In this document: positions 45,080-56,224 of the stretch, one piece after another
Layout: each line of letters begins with the position of its first letter
Numbering within the stretch: the stretch's first letter is position 1
Origin: Glandiceps talaboti
Lineage: Eukaryota > Hemichordata > Enteropneusta > Spengelidae
NCBI RefSeq assembly: GCF_964340395.1
Contig: NC_135551.1
Location: 5,055,463-5,119,462, forward strand
Reading direction: 5' to 3'
DNA: 64,000 nt
The notes under the pieces: generated by a model
Database searches by the model: none
Seen by the model: the letters and a program-made list of their open reading frames with translations, nothing else
What the model was told of the DNA's origin: nothing
Translations under genes and position numbers: made by a program

Positions 45080-45603
45080 GATCGGGCACGTTTTTGAATT
45101 TCTTAGTGTATGGTAAGAAGAGGGCAAAGAACAGGAGAGACAAAGAGAAAGATATTCACAATAAGTTACACAGATTAGAGGAAGAAATTGATGGAAATCT
45201 TGACGAGACAGTGTTAGCAGAGTATGGTACTTTGAAGGACTTAGATGAGTTGATGTATGAGACAGCTAGAGGTTCTGCCATTTGATCTAGGCCTCAATGG
45301 TACCAAAATGGTGAAAAGAGTAGAACATACTTTCTAAATCTTGAAAAAAAAGAATTTATACTAAGAAAAAACATAAATGAACTCAGGGAAGACAACCATC
45401 AAATTAAGATACGTAAATATTACACCAAGTTGTATACAACTAGCCATCCAGATTTAAATCCGGAAGATATCTATGTTTTTTTTTCAATAGTGATAACATT
45501 CCTAAAGTGATTGAATGAAAAGGTTGGTACTTGTAAAGGATTGTTATCAATGGAAGAGATTTTTCACGCACTCAAAAAGCTCCAAAAAATAAGTCTCCTT
45601 CAG
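45080..45603 (+). mobile_element. inverted 5' part of the same LINE
   Basis: The plus strand reads NRRDKEKDIHNKLHRLEEEI, then a stretch containing WYQNGEKSRTYFLNLEKKEF, then IRKYYTKLYTTSHPDLNPED and finally KNKSPS at about 45588-45603. This is the linker and fingers region that comes just before the SDGLPPEFY block of the 3' part. It is in the opposite orientation, so the LINE has a 5' inversion. In-frame stops are present. Confidence 0.75.
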
Positions 45604-46323
45604 TAATTACAAGGGGGGGGGGTCAGGCTCGGGCTGTTGCGTAAAATGTGACCCTCCCCTATTCCGTCTTGCTAAGAAGTGACCCTACCTCAATTTCCTT
45701 TCTCTAAAATATGACCCTCCCCCTTTGAAACATTTCAAAAACATGGATTTAATGCTGCCAGGCATACAAAACGACACTAGTCCCCAGAATTAATGGTTTA
45801 AATGAATTAATCCCACCACTGCCACCACGTTGAAAGAATAAAGGCATTGGTTATTTCTCCAACTACTACCACCACAGCATATTTGTGTGAGAGCACTGCA
45901 TTAATCAGTACCTGTACATGTGTTTGGATATCATCGGCTGAGCTACAGGCGGCCAGAACGTTAGCTCCGATCCAAGCACTAGATGGACACACTCACAACA
46001 TAGGTCAACATTTCTACAACATCATCCTTAATACCTTACATTATGTGTGCACCTACCGGCAGAATGACATTGTGTTTACATAAAGTGTATGCATAGAGCC
46101 ATAATTTAAGGCAAATTTGGGCTGTTCATTACCATGGTTACAAGGATGCTAAACATAAGTTTCATTCAATGTAACATAATGCCCGGTGGATCTTAATTGA
46201 TTTCGCAGTAGTGGGATGTAGAATGTTGTTTGCACGTATGACATGTAGTGTGCATCTTTAAGGTCTAGTATAGTTTTCCTGAAATCTGTTATTAACATCA
46301 AGATTCTTAAATGTACAGATACT
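45604..46323. other. 3' flank of NXPE gene, decayed G/C-run repeat
   Basis: A G-run and repeated TGTGACCCTCCCC-like phrases (45610-45730) resemble the inner units of the Harbinger-like elements, but no terminal repeats remain. No poly(A) signal of canonical form was found for the NXPE gene. Confidence 0.4.
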
Positions 46324-47063
46324 TTAAAACTGTGATTTCTTGACCATGTCTGGACAAACGTAGGATAGCATAAGATAGAATTCTTGCCGGATAACCGAGG
46401 GAGGCATATGAACTTTATCTACTGATGTATGGGACATGCTAAGATCCCAGATATCCAAGAAACTGACACCAATGCCACCGAAGACCCTACGGATCATTCT
46501 GTCCATGTCATGGAATCTGACGTTAGGGCTATGCACTGACTGTACACTGTTAAGATTCTCTCGTGGATGTGCTAATTTAATGACGACGATTGAATTGCTG
46601 CATCGGCTGAATAATCTGACAATTGCAACTTTTGCTCCGAATAGTCTATCTAGATAAGCTCTTGTTGTCCAAGATCCAAAATGAAAACAAAAGTTTAAAA
46701 TTACCAGGGGGATCTCTGAAGTGCAATTTGTTATTTCATCGATTAAATCGCCTTCAAATAGCATATTTTCATAATACTGAACGCGAGAACCTGTTCTCAG
46801 AAGAACGAATTGATCATGTACATGTAATTTAGAACTTATTACAGGAAATGTATCCAACAAATGATGTCTAATTTGATGTACGGTCGAGTCTCCATAGAAA
46901 TATAAATGTTTTCCTAACAGACACCTCTCAATGTCTTCCTGCAGCCACGTTTGACTGCGGCACATTAAAGGTATAAAGGTCAGGTTGGTCTTCCAATAGC
47001 CACTGGACATTGGAACGGGTAGATCAGGTCCACATGGGGGAAGCTCGGGTGTCACATTGGAAT
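46324..47063 (-). CDS. NXPE exon 5 (PC-esterase domain, stop)
   Basis: 740 nt, acceptor catcacag. Begins DSNVTPELPPCGPDLPV, carries GDSTVHQ and ends KKSQF, stop TAA 46326-46324. Confidence 0.92.
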
Positions 47064-48417
47064 CTGTGATGAATAAATGAAATTCAGATATTGTAAGTTA
47101 TCACTCGCAATAATTACACTAAACATGCAAATCGTTAATATTAACTCCTGTGATCATCCCAGTAATGCGTGTACACTTAACTTGCATAATGACTCATTTG
47201 AATAATAATAGACTGACTACTGAAAAAAACTACAAGTTTTAGGAGGGCGATCGTGAGGGCATGCTGTTTAGCACCTGGCACCATTGTAATCATCGAGATT
47301 ACGTATACTATATAATTCAAATAATAACCTTTAACCTTATTTAAACCAACTAAGTAAAAGTTTTAACCTCTACGTGTGCCACTTAAAAAATGCTTTTCAT
47401 TCTTACCGTCAATGTTGATCACAATTGGCTTTGCAATAATAGATTCTTCACTGCGTAAACGATAGAAAGAAAACACATGATTAAATAGCTCACTCAATAC
47501 TATGTTATAGTACAGTGGCAAGGCTACGAATTATTATTTCTTTAAATATTGCCTAAGTAACAAATTTTAATTAAAGACAAAGAACAACAAGAACAACACG
47601 TTAACGACAGCATATTCGAAACAATTAATAAGACCAGATTCATTGAGTGAATGTATTGTTTGTATCACAAATAATTTTGAACATTTCACTTTTGAAAGGC
47701 TCTACAACATAACTGTAAATGGCGCCGCTCTCTGTTCTCAATCAGATACCTCTCATCAAGTTAATCGCGTTCGGAAAAAAATATATAACCAGTTCATTGT
47801 ACATCACGAAACATACTTTTACGATCTCTATACTTACATTGTAAACAAATAGGACATTGCTTTAATATCTCTCTCTGTATTATAATTCATGGCATGTACA
47901 TTGCCACTTGTACTGTTCAACGTCTTGTAAGACAATTTCTCCGGCTTCTCACAAATCAAGGCTGTTTTTCCAAGAGATGATGGACTGATATATCCACACT
48001 TATCCTTCCATATTCCTTCATTAATTATCGAACAGTTTCTTGTTTCAATTATCACACCATCAGTAAAGTTTGCCGTTAATGCCTGGCGCTGATTTGTAAT
48101 ACTATTTAAATACTTGTTATACAAGATGGCCTCTCGATAGTATTTTAACTCTACTGTTATGGTTACTTCTCCTTTCCATCCAGCATAAAAATATATACTG
48201 TAGGTACCATTCCCATAATCGACAACCCTCCCAGCTGTTCTTTTAGAACGGTTTTCACTTGACATTACCGCTTGAAGGAAGTCACCACCACGTAATCGTC
48301 TGTTACCACTCTTATCATAAGATTCCACAACGGCGTGAACATAATCACCCTTTCTTAAGTTATTTTCCTGTGACACTAGGAACAACCTAAAAACACAAGG
48401 TGTCATTTTAGTATAGG

Positions 48418-48460
<43 letters not shown>

Positions 48461-48549
48461 TCGATCGAACGAACGAACGAACGACCGACCGACCGGCAGG
48501 CAGGCAGGCAGGCAGACAGACAGACAGACAGGCAGGCAGGCAGGCAGGC

Positions 48550-48594
<45 letters not shown>

Positions 48595-49674
48595 TGCCTA
48601 AAAGGTGCACTAGCCACAACTCGACCATTTTTGTTAAAACTGTGTTCGCTAGATGACTTACTTAATACCGTTAAATGTATTGAATCAAGTATAGGTAAAC
48701 GTGTGTGTAGCTGTAATCATAACACATTATTTGTAATTTACGATAGGCACCCTAAAATCAGTGTCTCGTCGACCAGTACACGTTGAATTTGTACACAAAT
48801 ACAATTATGCACAAGACATGAGAATACGTGGATCTCGACGTAACTGACAGTATATATGACCTAGGTCATGTTTTGATATTGAATATTAAATGAACAATAC
48901 TACTGTATACATGTACACCTGTAAATTTAACAAGGCAAGTCAAAACTGAAATGGCGAATGATTCAAAACTATAATTTCGCTGAAAATGTAATGCTAGTCA
49001 CTACAGTACCAGGATGAGATTAACCGCTAATGAACAAGTATGGTGTTGTTTTATGAGCTATGAACAATGATAGCAAATATATCTTTGATATCCTAGTCAC
49101 AGCTAGTGCAGTTTTAAAGAAATTAAATGGAGTTTATAATTGTTCTACTTTGATTGGGGAGGTGAAGTTAATCCAAAGGAATTGATTTGCATTTGAAATG
49201 CATTTCTTGGTACTTTATGTTTCCCGGGTACATTCCTCTTCAAATGACTGTAGGACCATTCAAATTCCTCGACGATACTATTCCATTCCATTCCAAAGTG
49301 ACTGTAATTTATGTACGGAAAACGGCCAGCACGGACAATCGACTCTTCCTTATTGAAAGTGTGTCTCTTTTCTTCTGCTAGCGTTGACATATCTTTCAGT
49401 TCTTGAACTGGTGCTTTCCTGACTATAAATTCAGGTATTACCTTCCATGTTGTCATCTGCAAGACAAAAATATTAACTTCATAAAACTGAGTATTTCAAG
49501 ACTTTTATTTACCAATACCGAACAAACATCAGAAATATTTCATAATCTTACGAAAGACAAATTCCATTTAAAACAGAATCGAGGTTAGTTTGCCACTTTA
49601 GTCATCATCTGACACAATTATGTTTCTTTTCCATATAAAAGGTATATATATTTCGATTCTAAACTAAAGAATAG

Positions 49675-49730
<56 letters not shown>

Positions 49731-50203
49731 ACACAGAAATATATTTCACTTAATCCCATTGAGAAGTCATAAGAATTTCTATACTTTTACATGTCTCATC
49801 AGTGAAACACATTATCAACCGTGTTGACACAAACTCCTCGGTTATACCAGGTTCACATTTATGAGAAAAAATAATCAGCATGTATTAAATATATTATGGT
49901 AAAACACAGTGAATTTTAGTGATGTACATACATATTCATATCGTTCAAATAAGTAACATGTAAAGCGATGTAAGTAGGCATACATTCATTGACAGTGAGT
50001 TGCTTGTGGTATGATAGTGAACATACTAAGTGAACACAAACCGCTGTCGACAGAATTGTCCATCGTGATGACTACAATTTCAGATTGAGATATATTTGCG
50101 TACTTACCACGTTTGCCAGTATAACATACACGACTAATACAGCAATAACGAATACGATATATCGTTTCTTTTGACCCATTCTACATTTTGAGGATATTTC
50201 CAT
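46324..50203 (-). CDS. NXPE-family protein (neurexophilin and PC-esterase domains), complete 5-exon gene
   Basis: Five exons on the minus strand: 50203-50108, 49456-49149, 48386-47838, 47450-47407 and 47063-46324. All introns are GT-AG, phases agree, and the joined frame is 578 residues. Residues 12-31 form one hydrophobic helix (YIVFVIAVLVVYVILANV) near the N-terminus, a type II signal anchor that puts the rest in the secretory lumen or outside. Exons 2-3 encode the filamin/neurexophilin-like domain (GDYVHAVVESYDKSGNRRLR, then NGTYSIYFYAGWKGEVTITV). Exon 5 is the PC-esterase domain with the nucleophile motif YGDSTVHQ (GDST at 390-393) and FLDIWDLS...HMPP near the end. NXPE proteins resemble plant and fungal cell-surface esterases/acyltransferases; activity of animal members is mostly unproven. 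The catalytic Ser motif is intact. The start ATG has A at -3 and G at +4. Which NXPE paralogue it equals cannot be stated. Confidence 0.92.
47407..47450 (-). CDS. NXPE exon 4 (microexon, 44 nt)
   Basis: Acceptor tttacgcag, donor GACG|GTAAGA. Reads EESIIAKPIVINID. Too short to stand out as an open frame, but both flanking phases require it. Confidence 0.82.
47838..48386 (-). CDS. NXPE exon 3 (neurexophilin/filamin-like domain)
   Basis: 549 nt, acceptor gtttttag, donor ACAAT|GTAAGT. Starts LFLVSQENNLRKGDYVHAVV. The open frame runs further upstream only through a microsatellite, which is intronic. Confidence 0.9.
48419..48594. repeat. (GACA)n / (GGCA)n / (GAAC)n compound microsatellite
   Basis: Lies in NXPE intron 2, about 32 bases upstream of the exon 3 acceptor. 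On the transcribed strand it reads as a (TGTC)n-type pyrimidine-rich tract. Confidence 0.95.
49149..49456 (-). CDS. NXPE exon 2 (stem, start of filamin-like domain)
   Basis: 308 nt, acceptor tcttgcag, donor TCAAA|GTAGAA, phase 2. Encodes a Lys/Glu-rich stem and ends INSFGLTSPPQSK with the Lys codon completed by exon 3. Confidence 0.88.
49680..49727. repeat. (CA)n microsatellite
   Basis: About 23 CA units in NXPE intron 1. Confidence 0.95.
50108..50203 (-). CDS. NXPE exon 1 (signal anchor)
   Basis: 96 nt, ATG at 50203-50201, donor AACGTG|GTAAGT, phase 0. Basic start (KCRMGQKKR), then the hydrophobic helix. Confidence 0.88.
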
Positions 50204-50621
50204 TGTGGCAAGTCAACACTGCACTGCTCAAGAAAAAGTGCTACTGTAACACTTTATTGCTTCCGGCATGGGATCAATAGCGTCAGCCGCTCCCGTGGAG
50301 ATATGATTTGTTACCAGCAACAAAACGCCTTCAGTACACAGTCCAATCCAATGAACATGGATCACAATGTAAATGTGGCATTGATAAAAATTAAACTAGT
50401 AAAAACAAGCAACATGCATTTAATATTCATCATCACAAGATATGAAGCTAAGGCAACGAGCCGAATTTATGGCGGGGTTTGGGGTTGGGATATAGATCTC
50501 TCCTTCTCTCCATATATATAATCAATATGCTTAAATTACAAATGGGGACAACCGTGTATCGTACAATCGATTCTTTATAATTAACTGATAAATTATTTTT
50601 TTAAATTCATTTGTCTAACTG

Positions 50622-50830
50622 TAGACTTTCATAACTATGAACAAGACATAAGTAAACTGACAAACATACAAACCGGCATAGATTGTAAGTAAACAAAATA
50701 ATAGGTTCTATCATTTTTGCAAAGTAAAATATCTTCACACTAAATGGTAATGCCCCAGCTAATAGAGTCGTACATAGTAGATTGCATAAAATGCCCGGTA
50801 CCTGTTGAAAATGCAAATATACCTACATAT
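50622..50830 (+). repeat. ~210-bp direct repeat, copy 1
   Basis: Matches 51161-51369 almost base for base (for example GTAAACTGACAAACATACAA and CTAATAGAGTCGTACATAGT). Open frames on the minus strand in both copies share sequence only because of this duplication. Confidence 0.92.
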
Positions 50831-51160
50831 TTGTTTTGGCCTGCTCGGCTTGCCATATGTACAAGTCATGCTTTGTTTGAAAATATCAATATTTTATCGG
50901 AAATGTACATTGTATTTGACAAAAACTTTGCTGTGGTAGTTCACCGGCTGGTTATAAGTTAGTATAAACTGCTGCCAAGTCAATACTTACACAAATATTC
51001 CATTGGTGCCTTTTCGTTCAAATTATACTGATTGTTGTTATAACTTATAACGTATTGTGTTTGTCATACATTTTCATTCTGACCCCTACAGAAAATATAT
51101 GGTGGTCTGACGATACATGTATTTCAATTACTCTTGGATCGTTTCGACCTTTTAAAGCCG

Positions 51161-51369
51161 TAGACTTTCATAGCTATGATCACGACATGAGTAAACTGAC
51201 AAACATACAAAACGGCATACATTGTAAGTAAACAAAATTATAGGTTCTATCATTTTTGCAAAGTAAAATATCTTCACGCTGAATGGTAATGCCCCAGCTA
51301 ATAGAGTCGTACATAGTAGATTGCATAAAATGCCCGGTGCCTGTTGAAAATACAAATATACCTATATAT
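51161..51369 (+). repeat. ~210-bp direct repeat, copy 2
   Basis: Second copy of 50622-50830, about 540 bases downstream. The sequences between and beyond the copies are unrelated. Confidence 0.92.
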
Positions 51370-53265
51370 AATAAATTTACAACATCAAATATATATCTGG
51401 AAATTCGCATCTGTTCGGCTTGCCAGAGTACAGTACAGACAAAGACATTTGTTTGTCTACAAAATATACTTCTGCATACACACAAAAAGTGATGACTGCA
51501 TTAGAAATCCTTATCGTTCGTTGTTGATATATACTTATATCATCATCAACATACCAAATTGTATGGCAATTGAAGCATCCATTGCTAAGTTATAGGAGAC
51601 ATGCGTTGTGATATATCGTTAATGTATACACCACACGGCATGAAGTTCAATTCATTGTCTAATTGCGAACAAATCACTCATTGTGCAAACAACTTTAATA
51701 TTCAAATTAAAAACGTCATCGCCAAGCAATATCGAACACTGGTGCGCAATTTGTTTTCGTCGATGTATGTACGAATTTAAATCATATAAAATTTGAAGCA
51801 AGCAATCTTGTTTTATTGCTTGATTACAAAACTTTAGTTATGCAAATGACTCATTACAAATACAAGAAATACCAGCAAGCTAAGGAAGCCGTCATTCTTT
51901 ATGACCTGGGGGTTGGAGGAATGGTCACTCAAAAAGTCACTCAAAAACTGGAGAATGAAAGTGGGTTACTCGAAAACTTGGGAGTGAAAGGGGGATACTC
52001 AAATTTTATGTAGTATTATTACTACCTCGACATGTTAAATGGCACCCGGCATTCTTTTAGTCCTTGAAGTATATCAAAAATCTACAGGGGCGTGAGGGGT
52101 GAAACCCTCCCGTACCCTCCCCATCTGGCATCCTCAAACTTGATTCAACTTATATCGCCTAATTTCCAATTTTACTAACTACTTTGGGATTAAGTTGCAT
52201 TCATTGTAACCTCTTTCTTTTGAAATAAGCTACATCCATCCTGTTATGAGGAAATTCACTTTCAAAATAAAGAATTGTTTTTGTTTGTTTGTTTATTTGT
52301 ATGTATGTATGTATGTATGTATGTATGTGGGTGGACGGATGGATGGATGGATAGATGGATGGATGTCTCAAGGGAACACTCATCCTCAATTTGAGTCATG
52401 TTTGTAGCGCCATTAACAGTTATGACTAAAATGGTAGGGGTTACGAAAAAGGTGTGAGTATAGGAAGGGGTTACGAAAACAATTTCAAGGCCGGCGGGGT
52501 AGGGGGTGGAGGGGCTCAAATGTTCTGGATATTCAAGCAATTCCTCTGTCCCCACCCAGGTCATAAATAATGACGGCTCCCTAATACAGACACATGTGTC
52601 TTGTTATCGTCGATGTATGTAGAAAATCAATATTAATTAAACAATATGCGTAGGTATCGAGGCAAGTCGAAATAACATGGCATATACATGTAGACTCAAA
52701 TACATAATTTATACCTTCCACTACACTATCTAAGGAGAAAATCGACCAGCGGTAGCTGCAACTGGGACATTTTTTTCATCAGGTAACTAATGATATATTC
52801 ACTAAAAATTGGTCTTATAAAAAAAAAGACACTATATCTGTTAGGCAAAATAGAAATAAAATGTTTCCGATATAACCCGAACGATCGCAGTTTAAGCCGC
52901 CAACCCTAACCATATTTTAAGCATTTAAAACAAAAAGATAAGACATTCTTTCTCTTCTTGACCTTCATGCACGTCTTTTTGTTTCCACTGTGATGTTTGT
53001 ACATGTTAATTCAAACTATCACAGAAGGAGTATTCTGACCAACATTTCGTTTGGTTTTGGGTCGAAGCAATATCATTCAAAAATCAAAACAATTAAAAAG
53101 GTAAAGATAGAATAAAATAAAATAAAATAAAATCCCGACCTATCTACCCTATTCTCTGAGGCCATATTATCGGAAACACACAACTTTTTTCCCCTTTTGT
53201 GCTAAATGTAATCTGTAGAGGTAGCTAGTGTGGTGTGGTGGCAAATGTTAATCTTGAGTGAAAGT
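51370..53265. other. intergenic; microsatellite at 52298-52366, otherwise nothing recognised
   Basis: (ATGT)n then (GGAT)n at 52298-52366, and an (AAAAT)n run at about 53113-53132. Decayed G-rich repeat phrases (GGGGTTACGAAAA, twice at about 52437-52480). Confidence 0.45.
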
Positions 53266-53269
53266 TTTG

Positions 53270-53460
53270 TTTTGAATCTTTCACCATGTTATGCTGTACT
53301 AGCTGTGACTGGAATTATCATTTGTCCATCAGACAACCGTACTACATTCGCTGAATATTGTTAATTTAAAATACTAATGATTAGTCATCACACGTGTTAG
53401 AGCTGAGCTAGCTGCATCTGGAACCTCTTTTCGAAATATGTTTTGTTAGGTACAATAATT
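53270..53460 (+). repeat. dispersed repeat also found at 61793-61900
   Basis: GTTTTGAATCTTTCACCATG, then CTGTACTAGCTGTGACTGGAA and CAGACAACCGTACTACATTC. These phrases recur in order at 61793-61900, and an inverted fragment (CTAGTCACAGCTAGTGCAGTTTTAA) lies at about 49093. Confidence 0.6.
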
Positions 53461-53549
53461 TACTCGTAATATCGTACACCCTAAATTGTATTGTATCACT
53501 TGTAGGTAAACGTATTTTTGGATCTGTACACAAGATAAATCAAATAAAA

Positions 53550-53940
53550 TCAAATAGATTTTTGGGGTCAGCACCCAATATGCGCGTGTGCATACTCCAA
53601 CATAGTTAATTGTCCGTTGGAGGCCTTTTTATGGAGTAAACTTATCGGATACAGTGGCATTAAGAGAGTAATGACGCCACAGATGCATGTGAAGATATTC
53701 AAAAGTGGGTTAATTCCTCCCAGCGTCTCTCCAAGGTGTTTTATGTAGACTTCGGTAGACTATTTCGCGGCTCCATATATAGTCAGCAACACCAATTGTG
53801 GTGATGGACCTTATGAAATAGAAGGCTGAATCATTGTAACTCCATTTTTATGCATATGCATAGAGAATCGTTCCTGCTCCAATCGCCATAGCAACCAATA
53901 TAATATCAGTTTTTGGGGATGTACAGATCAAGAGATATTA
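53550..53940 (-). pseudogene. two-pore-domain K+ channel (KCNK)-like fragment
   Basis: Minus strand, from about 53925 downward: DIILVAMAIGAGTILYAYA, in-frame stop TAA (53850-53848), KWSYNDSAFYFIRSITTIG, VADYIWSREIVYR. K2P channels have a helix, then xWSYxDAFYFxxITLTTIGFGDY, at the second pore. Here the filter is TTIGVADY instead of TTIGFGDY (53779-53802). A stop precedes the pore, and downstream only a hydrophobic stretch in another frame (NPLLNIFTCICGVITLLMPL) remains. No splice signals or other channel exons were found nearby. It is most likely a dead fragment or retrocopy remnant. Confidence 0.55.
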
Positions 53941-54299
53941 ATTACATGATTATCCCATGAGTGATATGTAAATTAGGGCTAAAACATGGTGATTTTCAGA
54001 ATTGACATAATATTGTACTGCTATTGTTCAGTCGTTTTATAGTTTTATTGACTTCATTAAATCATTACAAATTGTATGGGGTACTTAACATAATGTAACA
54101 TGTGCGTGTCAATGGCAGTTGATTTAATCTCTCCTTGAGGTTGCTTGGAAACATTCTCTAACTAAGTTCACTGAACCATACATTCGTTAAAACCTTGTCT
54201 GTTTGTCTTATGGATGATGGAAGTATTGAACTTTAAATCTCAATTACTAGGGATGAAATTTGGTACTGATTCTAAGAGGGTTAGTCTAAACATTATTAA

Positions 54300-54560
54300 T
54301 GTGTCTTACTTACGTTAGTTGCCATAGCAACTATGACCACGCCCTTAGCAACATTAAATGATAGGGTTTATTGCAAATACAACAACGGGGTGGGTAGGCA
54401 ATTGAATAAACATTAAAAAGAATATGCAAGTGTCCTAAGCAACTAAACCATGCCCAAAGCAACAGTTAAACGATGGCGTATAGTAAAGATATAACACCAT
54501 GGATGGGTAGGCATGGGAATACATCTTCAAAAAATGTATGCAAGAATACCTAGCAACAAG
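54300..54560. repeat. dispersed TAGCAAC repeat, related to 22.7-23.5 kb
   Basis: Three units each with (C)CATAGCAAC/CTAAGCAAC/CTAGCAAC, a ACCACGCCC-like block and GGGTAGGCAA/GGGTAGGCATG. The family also occurs in SLC22 intron 3. Confidence 0.6.
54318..54331. promoter_or_regulatory. X-box-like palindrome (possible RFX site)
   Basis: GTTGCCATAGCAAC fits the RFX-factor X-box consensus (GTTNCCATGGNAAC) with one central change. It is part of a dispersed repeat and not next to a recognised promoter, so it may be fortuitous. Confidence 0.35.
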
Positions 54561-54844
54561 ATCACATACTCATAATAGAAAAGTATAGTTTACTCTCAAC
54601 ATTTGTGCTACAATGCCATTGCCGCTTTTATTTTATAATGGTAGTGAGGTTATCTTATTGAAATCTGGTGTTTGAAGTTTTTTGTCAGGTGATTCCACTG
54701 GGAGAGATCACCTCCCCAGACTGATGTCGTCTGAGTGATTCGAACGAAAGCTACGTAGTCGCTTCAAAAACTAGATTCCAATAAGATATCTTCACTACTT
54801 CTAAGATTCAGTTTATTTGGTGTTGTGCAATCTTTATGAGATGA

Positions 54845-54920
54845 GTGAAATCATGAAATGACTCCCCAGAACACAAAGTTTATGAACATACTTTTATTTC
54901 CTGAAATTGTGTCCCTTTGA
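54845..54920. repeat. degenerate copy of the 63.4-kb MITE end
   Basis: AATCATGAAATGACTCCCCAGAA...TTTATTTCCTGAAAT parallels AATCATGAAATAACTCTCCAGAA...ATATTTCCTGTAGT at 63709-63765. Confidence 0.5.
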
Positions 54921-55935
54921 ATATTAACATTTCTTCTGTTGTTACAATATTCACGGATATATTGTTTAATTCATTGATACAGTGGGTAAAGTATGATAAG
55001 AGATGTTTAAAGGACATGTGATTTACGAGGAACGTTTACAGTTTATTCTAGAAAACTGACAGACGAAGACGACAGAGTAGAATTCACCATGTATATGGCC
55101 TCAGTGATGGTCTCACATAAGTTATCACTGCTGGCAAATAGTTACCATACTGTGTTATCGAAATCCCATGTACTGCCCATAGGAGTCAGTCGTAGAATGA
55201 AAGAATTGAATTAGTGTTTACAATACAAATGAGAACAATGGAATCAAAACGGATATTACCGTCGTCGTGATAACCTTTACAAACGGTTATATATACAACC
55301 TGTATTTTTACATTAAACTTGTAAAAAGACTTGAAAGTCCCGTAAAGAAGTCTATGATTGACCAGGTGTGTCAATTTGCCGTTTCCAATTTATTATTACC
55401 GTTGAGGGCGGGACTGTCATGTATATTGTTTGGCAAATGTTCTGAATCTCTCCTCAACGTCTTCGTCTGCCTCTATCTCATTCTTTTCTCCACGAAGTGT
55501 AAAATAATTAAGGTGGTGGATGAAGTCCCTTCTGCCACCGTTGATGGGTTATCGGAAATGCTGTTTTTTATTTGGTCCTAGAAATTTAAACGTAATGGTC
55601 ACATAATGAAAACAAACCATCCGGGGTTTATTAGACACTGTAGACATTAGAAATGATTGTTTGACAAATGAATTTGCTCATTTTTTCTAGTATTGTTAGC
55701 TACCGCTAGACTTGTTGTAAATTTGTGATCGGAATTTTCGATTTATAGGGACATCGATGATTTCACAATAGTAGCAGTAATTATAATATAATAAAATCAT
55801 TACTTACGATAATTGTGAACATATATATCTTGCCTTCCCTTCTGTCAATCATTTCAAACACTGCAAAGTAACAATTCGACATATGCATGATATGGCAGGA
55901 GGAAAATTAAAAATTACCCCTTTTAGTTGAATTAA
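54921..55935. other. intergenic, no feature recognised
   Basis: The open frame 55267-55581 (+) has no recognisable family or splice support. Confidence 0.4.
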
Positions 55936-55939
55936 TATG

Positions 55940-56224
55940 GGTTGTCGGTGGCCGAGTAGTTAAACCACTTGCCTCTTACTGCGGTCGGGGTTCGAAACCC
56001 GTTTCAGGGTTCGATTAAATTTACCACGCTCTAAGTACTGTAAGTAAGAAGAGTGTCGTTCAGTTTGACTCTACCGAACAACGCAGGTTTTCCCCGGGTA
56101 TTCCGGTTTCCTCCTGTATTAACACTGAACCCATGAGGGATTGCCCTCACTGGACTTCTTGGGAGACAAGTGTTTATATACTTAAAGAACTATCCAGTAT
56201 ACATAAAGATTATTATTATAATAA
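55940..56224 (+). mobile_element. tRNA-derived SINE
   Basis: The head has RNA polymerase III box A (TGGCCGAGTAG, about 55949) and a perfect box B (GGTTCGAAACC, 55989-55999), spaced as in a tRNA. A non-tRNA body follows, with AGAGTGTCGTTCAGTTTGA and CCGGTTTCCTCCTG, then a (ATT)n-like tail. The tRNA cloverleaf is not intact, so this is a SINE and not a tRNA gene. Confidence 0.85.

Noticed and set aside
48387-48628. N-terminal extension of NXPE exon 3 (poly CLSV)
   Set aside because: It reads through the TGTC-type microsatellite; a clear acceptor lies at 48387-48388 and phase with exon 2 fits only there.
55940-56015. Functional tRNA gene
   Set aside because: Boxes A and B are good but the acceptor stem does not pair and a SINE body follows; an opposed second copy confirms a SINE family.
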